Assembly (NCBI GenBank): GCA_009695205.1 | Contig: SIBK01000019.1 | Coordinates: 1 to 64,000, forward strand | Source of the DNA: Pedosphaera sp. | GTDB taxonomy: Bacteria > Verrucomicrobiota > Verrucomicrobiia > Limisphaerales > UBA9464 | DNA length: 64,000 bases | Direction: 5' to 3' | Shown: one piece after another, positions 19,440 through 29,129 of the stretch | Position numbering within the stretch: position 1 is the first letter of the stretch | Layout of the letters: every line of letters begins with the position of its first letter | The notes under the pieces: model-generated | The model's database searches: none | Told to the model about the DNA's origin: nothing | Seen by the model: only the letters and a program-made list of their open reading frames with translations | Position numbers and translations under genes: made by a program

Positions 19440-20414
19440 ATGAGTCTGCGAACTGTTGCTGTCGGGCTGCTGTGGCTTGCCTGTCTCGGGCTGCCTGCGG
19501 TCCACGCCCAACGGGGTCTGATGAATGGGGTCGCCGCCTTGGTGAATGACAAGGTGATCACAGCCGATGAAGTAGAGGTCATGGCGTTGACGCCGTTGCG
19601 TGCTGCGTACAAGCAGTATCTGGGTCGGCAACCCAAGCAATGGGAGCAGAAGGAGCTGGAGATCAAGCGCGACGTATTGGAAGAGTTGATTGCCCGACAA
19701 TTGATTCTCGCCGAGTTCAACACAAAGGGTTTTCGCTTGCCGGACAGTCTGCTGGACGAGGTCGTAAACACCGAAGTAAAATCACGTTTCGGAAATCGTT
19801 TGGCGCTGACCAAGGAACTGCAAACGCGGAACCAGACCTTTGAAGATTTTTCCCGTCAGGTGAAGGAGGACTACATCGTGGGCTTGATGAGGTCCAGAAA
19901 CGTGAACGGGCAGGTCTTGTTGTCACCCAAGAAGATTGAAGCGTATTACAACGAAAACACCGCCAAATTCCGGGTTCCAGAAAAGGTGAAGCTGCGCATG
20001 ATCGTCATGGATAAGGCTAAGAGGCCGTCGGGTGCCGCCCTGAAGCTGGCATTTGAACTGGTGGAGAAAGCCCGCAAGGGCGGCGATTTCGCGGAACTTG
20101 CGAATTCATTTTCCGATGACGCCGCTCGGGCGAAGGGCGGGGACCGGGGTTGGATTGAAGAAAAAGATACGACGCTTCGGAAGGAGCTTCGCGAGGCCGC
20201 CTTGAAGCTCGCTGCAGGCGAAGTGGCGGAACCCCTGGACCTTGAAGCGTCGGTTTTCGTCCTGAAGGTCGAAGAGCATACCCAAAGCGGGGGCCGTTCG
20301 CTGAATGAGGTTCGAAATGAAGTCGAGACGATCCTTCGGAATAAGGAGTTTGACCGACTCGTCACCGCCTGGATGAAACGGCTGCGGGAAAAGGCCTTTG
20401 TTCGCTATTTCTGA
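19440..20414 (+). CDS. surA: SurA-type periplasmic peptidyl-prolyl isomerase/chaperone
   Basis: A signal peptide (LRTVAVGLLWLACLGLPAVHA) precedes a SurA-like N-terminal chaperone domain beginning GVAALVNDKVITADEVE, which is the family signature. A parvulin-type rotamase domain follows (VPEKVKLRMIVMDK ... GGDFAELANSFSDDAARAKG then GDRGWI) and a C-terminal helix. Length of 324 aa with one parvulin domain is shorter than the two-parvulin E. coli SurA but common outside Proteobacteria. It escorts outer-membrane proteins through the periplasm. pdxA starts 3 bp after its stop, the classical surA-pdxA order. Confidence 0.85.
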   Translation: MSLRTVAVGLLWLACLGLPAVHAQRGLMNGVAALVNDKVITADEVEVMALTPLRAAYKQYLGRQPKQWEQKELEIKRDVLEELIARQLILAEFNTKGFRLPDSLLDEVVNTEVKSRFGNRLALTKELQTRNQTFEDFSRQVKEDYIVGLMRSRNVNGQVLLSPKKIEAYYNENTAKFRVPEKVKLRMIVMDKAKRPSGAALKLAFELVEKARKGGDFAELANSFSDDAARAKGGDRGWIEEKDTTLRKELREAALKLAAGEVAEPLDLEASVFVLKVEEHTQSGGRSLNEVRNEVETILRNKEFDRLVTAWMKRLREKAFVRYF

Positions 20415-20417
20415 GCC

Positions 20418-21440
20418 GTGACCAATCCCGTGTTGACGCTGGGGGTTCTGTTGGGGGACGTCACGGGAATCGGTCCCGAGGTGGCTCTGAAGGCTCTCGC
20501 TTCCGCGGCCGGCGAGATGGAGGACACGCGGTTCGTCGTGATCGGTGATTCGGCGGTGGCGAATTATTACGCGGGTTTGCTCGGTCTGGAATCGGGACTA
20601 CCCCCGGCTGCAGACCCCGGAAACGCCGATGCCCGTGTTGTGTTGCACGATCCGGGAACGGCGGCGTTGTCTCCGGATTTGCCTCACGGTGATCCGACGG
20701 CCGCCCGCGCCGCCGTGGATTGGCTCCGCGAAGGAGCACGGATGTCGATGGCCGGTGAACTCGCTGGAATTGTTACGGCTCCGGTGTCCAAAGAGGCTAT
20801 CATCAATGCGGGCTTCCCGAAGTTCATCGGACAAACCGAATTTCTTTCGGAATGTGCGGGTGTTTTTCGGACCGCAATGATGCTGCTCGGTGCCGATGAT
20901 CGAGGCCGCTGGCTTCGAGTCGCATTGGCGACCACGCATGTTCCGATCAAGGATGTCGCCCGAACACTAACGGCAACCGGGATTACGCAGGCGATTGAGT
21001 TGGCGGGGGAGGCCTGTGGTCTGCTGGGCCTGAGCCGCCGGCGGATCGCGGTATGCGGACTCAATCCGCACGCGGGCGAAGGAGGGAAACTAGGCACAGA
21101 AGAGATTAAATTGATTGCGCCAGCGGTGATGGAGTGTCGGGCAAAGGGGTTGGATGTCCACGGACCGTTCCCGGCGGATACGTTATTTTACGAAGTGTTC
21201 AAGGGGGATTACGACGCCGTGGTGGCGATGTATCACGACCAGGGATTGGTGCCGTTGAAAATGATTGGATTTGAATCCGGCGTTAACTGGACCCTCGGTC
21301 TGCCGTTTGTGCGAACATCGCCAGACCACGGCACGGCCTATAACATCGCGGGTCAAGGCGTCGCGAATCCGTCGAGCATGATGGCCGCCTTGCGCCTGGC
21401 GAGGCAGGTCGCGATCGCTCGGCAGAACCATTTCCTTTGA
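20418..21440 (+). CDS. pdxA: 4-hydroxythreonine-4-phosphate dehydrogenase (PdxA)
   Basis: Cytoplasmic enzyme of the DXP-dependent pyridoxal phosphate pathway, oxidising 4-phosphohydroxy-L-threonine with NAD. Family landmarks: GDVTGIGPEVALKAL at the N-terminus, IVTAPVSKEAI with FIGQTEFLSE, the metal-ligand region ATTHVPIKDV, GLNPHAGEGG, AMYHDQGLVPLKM and a C-terminal VRTSPDHGTAYNIAG. GTG start at 20418, three bases after surA. Length is normal. Confidence 0.95.
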   Translation: MTNPVLTLGVLLGDVTGIGPEVALKALASAAGEMEDTRFVVIGDSAVANYYAGLLGLESGLPPAADPGNADARVVLHDPGTAALSPDLPHGDPTAARAAVDWLREGARMSMAGELAGIVTAPVSKEAIINAGFPKFIGQTEFLSECAGVFRTAMMLLGADDRGRWLRVALATTHVPIKDVARTLTATGITQAIELAGEACGLLGLSRRRIAVCGLNPHAGEGGKLGTEEIKLIAPAVMECRAKGLDVHGPFPADTLFYEVFKGDYDAVVAMYHDQGLVPLKMIGFESGVNWTLGLPFVRTSPDHGTAYNIAGQGVANPSSMMAALRLARQVAIARQNHFL

Positions 21441-21472
21441 CGGCGCAAGGCTTCATCGGAAGGGTGAGGATA

Positions 21473-23692
21473 ATGATCAAAGCGTGGCCTTCGCGGGCGG
21501 ATGTCATCGGTATGTCGCTTTGCGTGGTAGTTCTTTGGGTGAGCTCGGCAGCCCCGACGATGGCGGCGGACGACGAAGTCTGGACGCTACGAGACGGCAC
21601 CCGCGACGTTGAGTATGAACGAGCATCCGAGGAAGTGCACCTATCGGGACCTGCGCTCGACAGGGTAGTTTCTGCGGGACCCCGCGGCCCTCGCTTGAGC
21701 GGTCTTGGAGTGCAAGAGCAATGGGTTCTCTACCCTCGAGGACAAGACCGCACGCCGCTAAATCGCCGGGTGTTGACACATCGAGTGATCGTCGAGTTGG
21801 TGCCTGGGGCAGATGTTGCTGCTGTGGCGCGCGAGGCCGGAGTTGGCCGGTGGGAGGGATTCGATTTTTCCGACACCCACTTCGTTTTACATTCGGCCCG
21901 CGGCATGGCGTCTGCCCTTGAGTTGGCGGCCATCCTCCAAAGAAATCCGGCAGTAATCCGCGCGCATCCGGTTCTGGGGCGCCTGCTTACGCCTCGATTC
22001 GGGCCCAACGACCCGTTATTTCCGGACCAATGGACCCTGAAAAACACGGGACAGGGCGGTGGCACCGCCCATGCGGATGTCAACATTGCGGCGGCTTGGG
22101 ATAAGTATCGCGGCCGGGGTGTGAAGATCGCTGTGGTGGATGATGGGGTGGACTATCGGCATCCGGATTTAGCTGCAAACTGTCAGCCGGCGCTCGGATA
22201 CGACTACCGGGATGGCGATCCGGATCCCATTTTTGAAGGGCTCGAGGGGGTGGATGATTTTGGCAATCCCCAGGCGGATTCCCACGGGACGTGTGTGGCC
22301 GGCGTGATCGGCGCCGTCGGGAACAATCGGATAGGGGTTTGCGGGGCTGCGTTCGGCGCGACGTTGGTGCCGGTGCGGCTGATTGGTGGTAATTCCGGGG
22401 ACGACCAGCAGGCGCGGGCGTTGACCCACCGGTTTGCAGAAATCGCCGTCAGTAACAATTCATGGGGCGAGAACGATAATGGAACGACGATTGACGGTCC
22501 GGGCCTCCTTTTGCAGACGGTGATCCAGAAGGGAGCTGAAGAGGGAAGGAGCGGGCGCGGGACGATTTATGTGTGGGCTGCGGGAAACGGGGCGCGGCAG
22601 GGGGACAATGCCAACAACGATGGGTACGTAAATTCGATCTATACCGTGGGTGTCGGTGCCTTGAACGATCTTGGAAAACGCGCCAGTTACAGCGAACCGG
22701 GGGCGTGCTTGGTTATTTCCACGCCATCCGGAGGGGACTTCCAAAGGCCGCGCGGAACTCTTACCACGGATTTGACCGGGGATTTTGGCTATAACCACAT
22801 CGGAACTATCGAGGAGTTGACCGACCTCGATTATACCCGGCGCTTCAATGGCACGTCGGCGGCGTCGCCGCTGGCGGCCGGTTGCATTGCCCTGATGCTT
22901 GAAGCCAATCCGGCCCTTGGCTGGCGCGATGTGCAGGAGATTCTGATGCGAACTGCGTCTAAGGCCGATCCGGAAAACCAGGATTGGAGAACGAACAAGG
23001 TGGGTTTTCACTTCAACCATGAATTTGGCGCCGGGCGTTTGGATGCGTCAGCCGCGGTCGAAAAGGCGGTGAACTGGAAGCTGCTTGGCGCCCAGCGCAA
23101 GGTTACCCTCGCCGGTCCTACCCGTTCGCCTCAAGCGATTCCGGACAATAATTCGAATGGCACGATCGTGACCCTGAACATCACGGCAGATATTCGGGTC
23201 GAGCACGTTACCTTGGACGTTAACCTCCAGCATGAATCCCGAGGGCAGTTGCTGATTGAGCTCATGTCTCCAGCCGGTACGGTCAGCCGATTGTTCGAGC
23301 CGCATCGTGATTCCACCGAAGGACTGCAGTTCCGTCAGATGTCTGTGTTCAATTGGGGGGAGCGTTCGGTGGGTGCTTGGAAGGTGCGGGTGAGTGACCT
23401 CACGGTTGGGAAGACAGGCAGGATCATGCTTTTCAAGCTAACTATTTTTGGAAGTGATGCCCCGCCGGATGTGCCCCTGGATGCGGTGGTGTCGCTCACC
23501 CGGCCGGTGCCGAGTGGCGATCAGATCAGCTTTTCAATCATCGGGACACTCGGAGTGCCCTACCGCCTCGAACGAACTCCGAACCTCATCGAATGGACCT
23601 CCTTCAAAACGGGAACGTTAGGGGAGGATTCCGTGCCAGTTCTGGATTCACTCGGCGCGGTGGCGCGATTCTATCGAGTATTAAAGCAGTGA
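21473..23692 (+). CDS. Secreted subtilisin-like serine protease (S8) with P/homo-B domain
   Basis: ATG at 21473 is preceded by GGGTGAGGA and gives a signal peptide (VIGMSLCVVVLWVSSAAPTM). The frame opens 36 bp earlier, overlapping pdxA. After a propeptide-like region (HRVIVELVPGADVAAVAREA) comes a subtilase domain with the full triad: Asp about 223 (VVDDGVDY), His about 271 (DSHGTCVAGV), Ser about 462 (NGTSAASPLAAG), and the oxyanion Asn in VSNNSWGE. A kexin/furin-type P-domain follows (VEHVTLDVNLQHESRGQLLI ... GAWKVRVSDL). The C-terminus has another sandwich-like segment. It resembles bacterial kexin-like proteases. Nothing nearby shows its target. Confidence 0.9.
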   Translation: MIKAWPSRADVIGMSLCVVVLWVSSAAPTMAADDEVWTLRDGTRDVEYERASEEVHLSGPALDRVVSAGPRGPRLSGLGVQEQWVLYPRGQDRTPLNRRVLTHRVIVELVPGADVAAVAREAGVGRWEGFDFSDTHFVLHSARGMASALELAAILQRNPAVIRAHPVLGRLLTPRFGPNDPLFPDQWTLKNTGQGGGTAHADVNIAAAWDKYRGRGVKIAVVDDGVDYRHPDLAANCQPALGYDYRDGDPDPIFEGLEGVDDFGNPQADSHGTCVAGVIGAVGNNRIGVCGAAFGATLVPVRLIGGNSGDDQQARALTHRFAEIAVSNNSWGENDNGTTIDGPGLLLQTVIQKGAEEGRSGRGTIYVWAAGNGARQGDNANNDGYVNSIYTVGVGALNDLGKRASYSEPGACLVISTPSGGDFQRPRGTLTTDLTGDFGYNHIGTIEELTDLDYTRRFNGTSAASPLAAGCIALMLEANPALGWRDVQEILMRTASKADPENQDWRTNKVGFHFNHEFGAGRLDASAAVEKAVNWKLLGAQRKVTLAGPTRSPQAIPDNNSNGTIVTLNITADIRVEHVTLDVNLQHESRGQLLIELMSPAGTVSRLFEPHRDSTEGLQFRQMSVFNWGERSVGAWKVRVSDLTVGKTGRIMLFKLTIFGSDAPPDVPLDAVVSLTRPVPSGDQISFSIIGTLGVPYRLERTPNLIEWTSFKTGTLGEDSVPVLDSLGAVARFYRVLKQ

Positions 23693-23749
23693 ATTGTTGG
23701 CGATTCTGGCTCGCAGATTGTCGCGAGTTGGAGTTTCTATTCCTGAGCC

Positions 23750-24913
23750 ATGTTTCGTCAGCAGTTAATACTAAATGCAATTTTGATATTCACCGCCTCC
23801 GGAGGACTCACGGCAGTGGAGCCGGAGGTGCGTCCGGCGGACATGCCCCCGAGTGCGCCCACCCTTGCCGGCCCTGCGGCGGCGACATTTGCATTGCGCC
23901 CCGGCTTCCGCGCGGACCTGGTGGCATCCGAACCTTTGGTGATCGATCCGGTGGCCCTCGCGTTTGATGATCGCGGCCGCGTTTACGTCGTCGAAATGCG
24001 AGACTACTCCGAACGAAGGCCCGAGCGACTGGGCCGGGTGCGTCGGCTGGAAGACAGCGACGGCGATGGGGTTTACGACCGGGCGACCGTGTTCTTGGAC
24101 AACCTTCCGTGGCCGACAGCGATTACGTGTTACGGCGGAGGGGGTTTTATCGGGGTTACGCCGGATTTGTTGTTTGCCCGGGACGAGGATGGCGACGGCG
24201 TCGCGGATGTGCGCGAGGTCGTGTTCACTGGATTCGCCGGCGACTATGCGCCTTACGCCACCAACCGGCTCAATGTTCAGGCCCTGATGAATTCGTTTGC
24301 GTGGGGTCTCGACAACCGGATTCACGGAGCCACGAGCATGAGCGGGGGCAGCGTGCAACGTGTGGAAAGCGAGTTCACTCGCCGGTGGCGTGCCGGGGCG
24401 GGTGTGGGCGCTCTCCCGTCCGGCGACGGGAACGTATTTATCAATTTGCGCGGCCGAGATTTCTCCTTCGATGCGCAAAGGCTTGAGCTTCGGGGGGAGA
24501 TCGGGGGAGGGCAGCATGGAATGAGTTTCGATGCCACGGGCCGAAAGTTTGTGTGCTCGAACTCAGATCACCTGCAGCAGGTGCTCTACAGTGAACGCTT
24601 GGGGGGAGGTTTGCGACGCGATGACCTCCCGGCGGCCCGGGTGAGCATTGCGGCCGACGGACCCGCGGCGGAAGTCTATCGCCGGAGCCCGGAAGAGCCG
24701 TGGCGTGTCTTGCAGACACGCTGGCGGGTGTCGGGATTGGTTCCTGGAATGATTGAAGGGGGAGGACGGTCCAGTGGCTACTTCACCGGTGCCGCGGGCG
24801 TGACGATTTATCGGGGCGATGCCTGGGGCGCTGACTATGCAGGCGATGCCTTCATTGCGGATTGCGGAAGCAACTTGGTGCATCGGAAGAAACTACGGCC
24901 TGAGGGTGTTTGA
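23750..24913 (+). pseudogene. PVC-type membrane-bound dehydrogenase/cytochrome protein, N-terminal part
   Basis: Front half of a PVC-type heme-binding protein: export signal (LILNAILIFTASGGLTA), then a propeller of the glucose dehydrogenase/NHL type (FALRPGFRADLVASEPLVID, VYVVEMRDYSERRPE, DSDGDGVYDRATVFLDNLPW, HGMSFDATGRKFVCSNSDH). It runs into the conserved IADCGSNLVHRK-LxPEGV segment and is cut there by a TGA at 24911-24913. The next ORF continues in the same frame with the expected downstream homology, so a single nonsense codon splits the gene. Confidence 0.75.
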
Positions 24914-26755
24914 TTGCGCGGGGAACGCGCCGCGGATGAGCAACGGTCGGAATTTCTTGCGAGCACCGATAACTGGTTTCGGCCGGTTCAATTTGGCAAT
25001 GCGCCAGATGGCTGCTTGTGGGTACTCGACATGTACCGCGAAACCATTGAACACCCCTGGTCACTCCCGGCGAATCTGAAGAAACATCTCGATCTTAATA
25101 GCGGCAACGATCGTGGTAGGCTGTGGCGGCTTGCGCCCGACGGATTCCGTTATGATCGTTCCCGAATTCCAGTGCCTGGGGAAACGTCGGGACTGGTGTC
25201 TCTCTTAGAACATCCAAATGGCTGGCATCGTGAAACGGCAGCCCGGCGCCTTTACGAGCGACGCGACCCGGCTGCAGTACCCGAATTGCGCCGGATGTTG
25301 TCGGGATCGAAGAGTGTCCTCGGGCGCTTGCACGCCCTTTACTCCCTCGAGGGGTTGGAGGCTCTCGCCGTTGACGATCTTGTCCTCGCGGCACGCGACG
25401 TGAATCCGGAGGTTCGCCGTCATGCGGTGGAACTCTGTGGCCTTCGATTTCCGGCACCGAGTGAGTTACCCAACGCCATTACGCGCCTCCGACCGGATTT
25501 GGAATTGGATCTGGATCCCTGGGTGCGTTGGAGTTTGCTCCTGCATTTTGGCAGCCGGCTGTCGGTCGATTTTCTTGCTCGAATCGCGCGGGTTTCTGTG
25601 GACGCCGATGTTCGACTCGCCGCACTCGCGGCAGGCAGTGGACGCACCTCGGCCTTGTGGGACAAACTCGTAGCCGATGAGTTCCGATTCACGGGCGGAA
25701 CGGATCTCGCCCGCGAGCTTGCGCGACGCCGTTCGAGCGAAGACTCCGTGGCGGGGACGCAAGCCGTTCTCAAGTCCGCTTCGAGTTGGAGCAACGACGT
25801 CACGGCAGCCGCGGCGATGGCCGGTGTCGCGGAGGCCTGCGAACGTTCTGGCCGGCCTCTTCCCATGTTGACGGACGCATCCCGTGAACGGGCGCTTCAG
25901 ATCGCGGCTTCCACTGGACAGGTTGGTCCCGCTTCGGACGCCCTCCACTTTCTAATTGCCGCCGGAGATTCGTCGGGACGCACCCTAGTAGATGGATGGC
26001 TCTCCGGCCCCGATGAACGTCGTCGAATCCAAGCGCTCACGGTGCTAGGAAATGCCCGGGCTGCGGGTCTTCCTGACGCTGTCTTTAGTCGATGGCAACC
26101 GTGGAACCGGGAATCCCGCCGGTCGGCTGTGGAAGTCATGATGCGCCGTCCGGAATGGACCACCGCATTGCTCTCCCATCTAGAAGCCGTGCCCTCCGAT
26201 GCGTCCGCAATCGAGCCGGCGCCGTTGAATCAGTTGAGGAGCCACCCCCAGGCGGTGATTCGTGAAAGGGCGCGGAAACTTCTGGGGGAACCTCCCGTGG
26301 ATCGTGAGGCGGTGATTCGAGACTATCTTGGGGCGCTTAGGCTGAAGGGCGCTGCCGACCGTGGCCAAGTGCTGTATCGGGAACGCTGTGCGACCTGTCA
26401 TCGTCTCAAGGGTGAGGGACAGCCTCTTGGACCTGACCTGGAATCAGTGGCTTCTCAGGGCAGGGAAAAGTTGCTTGTCAATCTGCTCGATCCAAACCGT
26501 GAAGTGGCTCCGAACTTCGCCGCCTGGACCGCGGAAACCCGCGGAGGTGAAACCGTGACGGGGCTCTTGGTCCGTGAAACGACGACCTCCATTGCCCTCC
26601 GCCAGGCGGGAGGGCAGGAGGTTGTCATCGATCGGTCGCGCCTAAGCTCATTTCGAACCGATGGCCGTTCGTTGATGCCGGAGGGTCTTGAAGTGGGGCT
26701 GAGTCCGCAGCAGGTGGCGGACCTATTATTGTTGTTGTCCGGGGAGGCACGATGA
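24914..26755 (+). pseudogene. PVC-type membrane-bound dehydrogenase/cytochrome protein, C-terminal part
   Basis: Direct in-frame continuation after the TGA, opening at a TTG. It starts with the family motif region FLASTDNWFRPVQFGNAPDG and LDMYRETIEHPWSLPANLKK, passes through HEAT-like helical repeats (about residues 90-480), and ends in a cytochrome c domain with CATCHRLKGEGQPLGPDL and a C-terminal VTGLLVRETTTSIALRQAGG strand pattern. In intact relatives both halves form one exported protein of about 1000 residues. This half lacks an export signal and so would not acquire haem c on its own. Whether the TGA is genuine decay or a base error is open. Confidence 0.75.
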
Positions 26756-26758
26756 ACA

Positions 26759-26789
26759 AGAAAAAGGCACCGGCTGAAGCCGGCGCCTT
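26759..26789 (-). terminator. Rho-independent terminator of glnN
   Basis: Read on the minus strand: AAGGCGCCGGC, a 4-base loop, GCCGGTGCCTT (one mismatch), then a T-rich tract. It sits 30 bp past the glnN stop and just after the convergent cytochrome gene. Confidence 0.7.
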
Positions 26790-26819
26790 CTGGACGAATC
26801 ATCGTTCCTCCGAACCCGA

Positions 26820-28991
26820 TCACTTGCTGATGAACAACATTTCCTCGTAGGTCGGCAGCGGCCAGAGGTCATCGGCGACAATCGCCTCGAGAGCGTCGGC
26901 GAATTTACGAACCTCCAACATTGTCGGCAGGATGGCGTCGCAATAGTGTTTGGCTTCTTCGACAAGGCCGTGGACGTGGAGGCTTCGTTCTTTGTCTAGT
27001 TTTCCGAGGCTCTTCTTCAGGCCGTCGATCCCCTCGGAGACTTGGTTGAGCAGGGCGGCATCCGATTTGACGCCAGCGGCCTTCAGCGCGGCGAAGTTGT
27101 GGGCGAGTTCGGTCTGATACCGTGTGACGGCCGGCAGGATCTTGGTGCGGGCGATCTCGGTGACGAGGTTCGCCTCGACGTTAACAGCCTTACAGTATTG
27201 TTCGTAACAGATGTCCCGTCGGGCTTCGAGTTCACGGCGGGTCAAGACCCCATACTTCTCGTATGCGGCAACGGTTTCCTTCGAGGCGAGGACCGGCAGG
27301 GCGTCGATGGAGGTCTTCAGGTTGGGCAGGCCGCGTTTGGCAGCCTCCTTGTGCCATTCCTCTGAGTAGTTGTTGCCGTTGAAGATGACGGCGCTATGTT
27401 CCTTGGCGATCTCGGTCAGGAGAGCCGTGATAGCCTGATCTAACTTGCCTGCGGGAGCCTTCTCCAGCTTGCTGGCGATGTAGTCCAGCGACTCAGCCAT
27501 GATCGTGTTGAGGGCGGCGAGCGGGGAGCTGATGCTCTGGCCGGAAGCGACGGCGCGATATTCGAATTTGTTGCCGGTGAAAGCAAAGGGTGATGTGCGA
27601 TTCCGGTCGCCAGCGTCCTTCGGGAGAACGGGAAGCGTATCAACACCGAGGTTCATGGTGCCGGACTTCTTCGAGGATTTTGGCGAACCCTTCTTGAGCT
27701 GCACGAACACGTCGGAAAGTTGGTCTCCGAGGAAGATTGAGATGATCGCCGGCGGAGCTTCATTGGCTCCAAGCCGGTGGTCATTGCTGGCGCTGGCTAC
27801 CATGGCGCGGAGGAGCCCTCCGTGCCGATGGACGGCGCGGACGACGCCCGCGCAGAATACGAGGAACTGAAGGTTTTCGTGCGGAGTGCTGCCGGGTTCC
27901 AGAAGATTGCCCTGGGTGCCGTTGCCAAGCGACCAGTTCAGGTGCTTGCCGGAGCCGTTGACTCCCGCGAAGGGTTTCTCATGAAGCAAGCATTCCAGGC
28001 CGTACTTGCGAGCCACCGTCTTCATCGTGTTCATGGTGAGCTGCTGGTGGTCCGCCGCCACGTTTGCATTCTCATAGATCGGGGCGATCTCGTACTGGCT
28101 CGGGGCCACTTCATTGTGACGGGTCTTGACGGGCACGCCAAGGCGGTAAAGCTCCGCTTCGGATTCGTGCATGAAGGCCTGGACGCGTTCGGGAATCACG
28201 CCGAAGTACTGGTCCTCGAACTCCTGCCCCTTCGGAGGGCGGGCTCCGAAGAGCGTGCGGCCTGCGGAGATGAGGTCCGGGCGCGCCAGATAAAAGCTTC
28301 GGTCAATCAGGAAATACTCCTGTTCCGGGCCGGCGGTGGCCGTGACCGTTGCAATATTGGAGTGTCCGAACAGCTTTAGAATCCGTCGGGCCTGCACATC
28401 CAAGGCCTTCATCGATCGCAGTACGGGTGTCTTCACGTCGAGTACATCTCCCGTCCAGGAAACGAAGGCGGTCGGAATGCAGAGAGTGACGCCGTTGGCG
28501 GTCTGCTGGAGGTAGCAGGGACTGGTAACGTCCCACGCTGTGTAACCCCGCGCCTCAAACGTCGAACGAATGCCGCCACTCGGAAACGATGAGGCATCGG
28601 GCTCACCCTGGGTGAGCTGCTTTCCAGTAAATTCGGCGAAGGCGCCGCCCCGACCGTCCGGTTCCAGGAAGCTGTCATGCTTCTCAGCAGTAATGCCGGT
28701 CAATGGCTGGAAGACATGTGCGTAATGGGTGGCACCGTGTTCGAGCGCCCAATCTTTGAGAGCAAGCGCGACGACATCCGCCATGCTCGGGTCGAGGGTT
28801 GATCCGGTCTCAATGGTCTTCTTCAGCGATTTGAAAACGCTCTTTGGCAAGCGGGCCTGCATCACCCTTTCATTGAATACCGCGGCGCCAAATGTTGCGG
28901 CGGTGTGGGTCGCTTTGTATTGAAGCGTAGGAGTAACCCGGTAGTAATTGGCAGCGGCGATGGCGGCGGAACGAGCGGAACTGGCACTCAT
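26820..28991 (-). CDS. glnN: Glutamine synthetase type III
   Basis: Cytoplasmic ATP-dependent ligase joining ammonia to glutamate. At 723 aa it is the long GSIII form rather than GSI (about 450-470). Landmarks include the N-terminal [17 protein letters not shown] and [13 protein letters not shown], then [20 protein letters not shown] (the acidic metal site) and [20 protein letters not shown]. Also present are [14 protein letters not shown], the ammonium/ATP region [20 protein letters not shown], and a C-terminal helical extension. It follows amt and glnB on the same strand, completing an ammonium uptake and assimilation block. Confidence 0.95.
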   Translation of the reverse strand: MSASSARSAAIAAANYYRVTPTLQYKATHTAATFGAAVFNERVMQARLPKSVFKSLKKTIETGSTLDPSMADVVALALKDWALEHGATHYAHVFQPLTGITAEKHDSFLEPDGRGGAFAEFTGKQLTQGEPDASSFPSGGIRSTFEARGYTAWDVTSPCYLQQTANGVTLCIPTAFVSWTGDVLDVKTPVLRSMKALDVQARRILKLFGHSNIATVTATAGPEQEYFLIDRSFYLARPDLISAGRTLFGARPPKGQEFEDQYFGVIPERVQAFMHESEAELYRLGVPVKTRHNEVAPSQYEIAPIYENANVAADHQQLTMNTMKTVARKYGLECLLHEKPFAGVNGSGKHLNWSLGNGTQGNLLEPGSTPHENLQFLVFCAGVVRAVHRHGGLLRAMVASASNDHRLGANEAPPAIISIFLGDQLSDVFVQLKKGSPKSSKKSGTMNLGVDTLPVLPKDAGDRNRTSPFAFTGNKFEYRAVASGQSISSPLAALNTIMAESLDYIASKLEKAPAGKLDQAITALLTEIAKEHSAVIFNGNNYSEEWHKEAAKRGLPNLKTSIDALPVLASKETVAAYEKYGVLTRRELEARRDICYEQYCKAVNVEANLVTEIARTKILPAVTRYQTELAHNFAALKAAGVKSDAALLNQVSEGIDGLKKSLGKLDKERSLHVHGLVEEAKHYCDAILPTMLEVRKFADALEAIVADDLWPLPTYEEMLFISK

Positions 28992-29058
28992 GGGATTTTA
29001 CTCGTGGATCGTCCCCGTTGGCGGACGGAAGTGTTGATTTCGTTGTTTGTCAAAACGT

Positions 29059-29105
29059 GCGGCGCTCCAGTGGTGGCCCGAATCGGTCGGACCCTGAAGC
29101 GCCGC
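29059..29105 (-). promoter_or_regulatory. Hairpin between amt and glnN
   Basis: GCGGCGCT at 29059-29066 and AGCGCCGC at 29098-29105 form a perfect 8-bp GC-rich stem around a 31-base loop, about 70 bp upstream of the glnN start. The downstream T-content on the minus strand is weak (ACGTTTTGAC), so it may be an inefficient terminator, attenuator or mRNA-processing structure that separates amt and glnN expression. Confidence 0.35.
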
Positions 29106-29129
29106 ATTGGTTAAGCGTGTTTCGTCAAG

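Noticed and set aside
24911-24913. Selenocysteine or recoded TGA in the cytochrome gene
   Set aside because: TGA ends many intact genes here (3451, 4955, 8849), no SECIS-like hairpin was recognised, and the aligned position is not a redox Cys site.
27777-28379. Long plus-strand frame inside glnN
   Set aside because: It is the antisense shadow of a strongly conserved glutamine synthetase; composition is that of a shadow frame.
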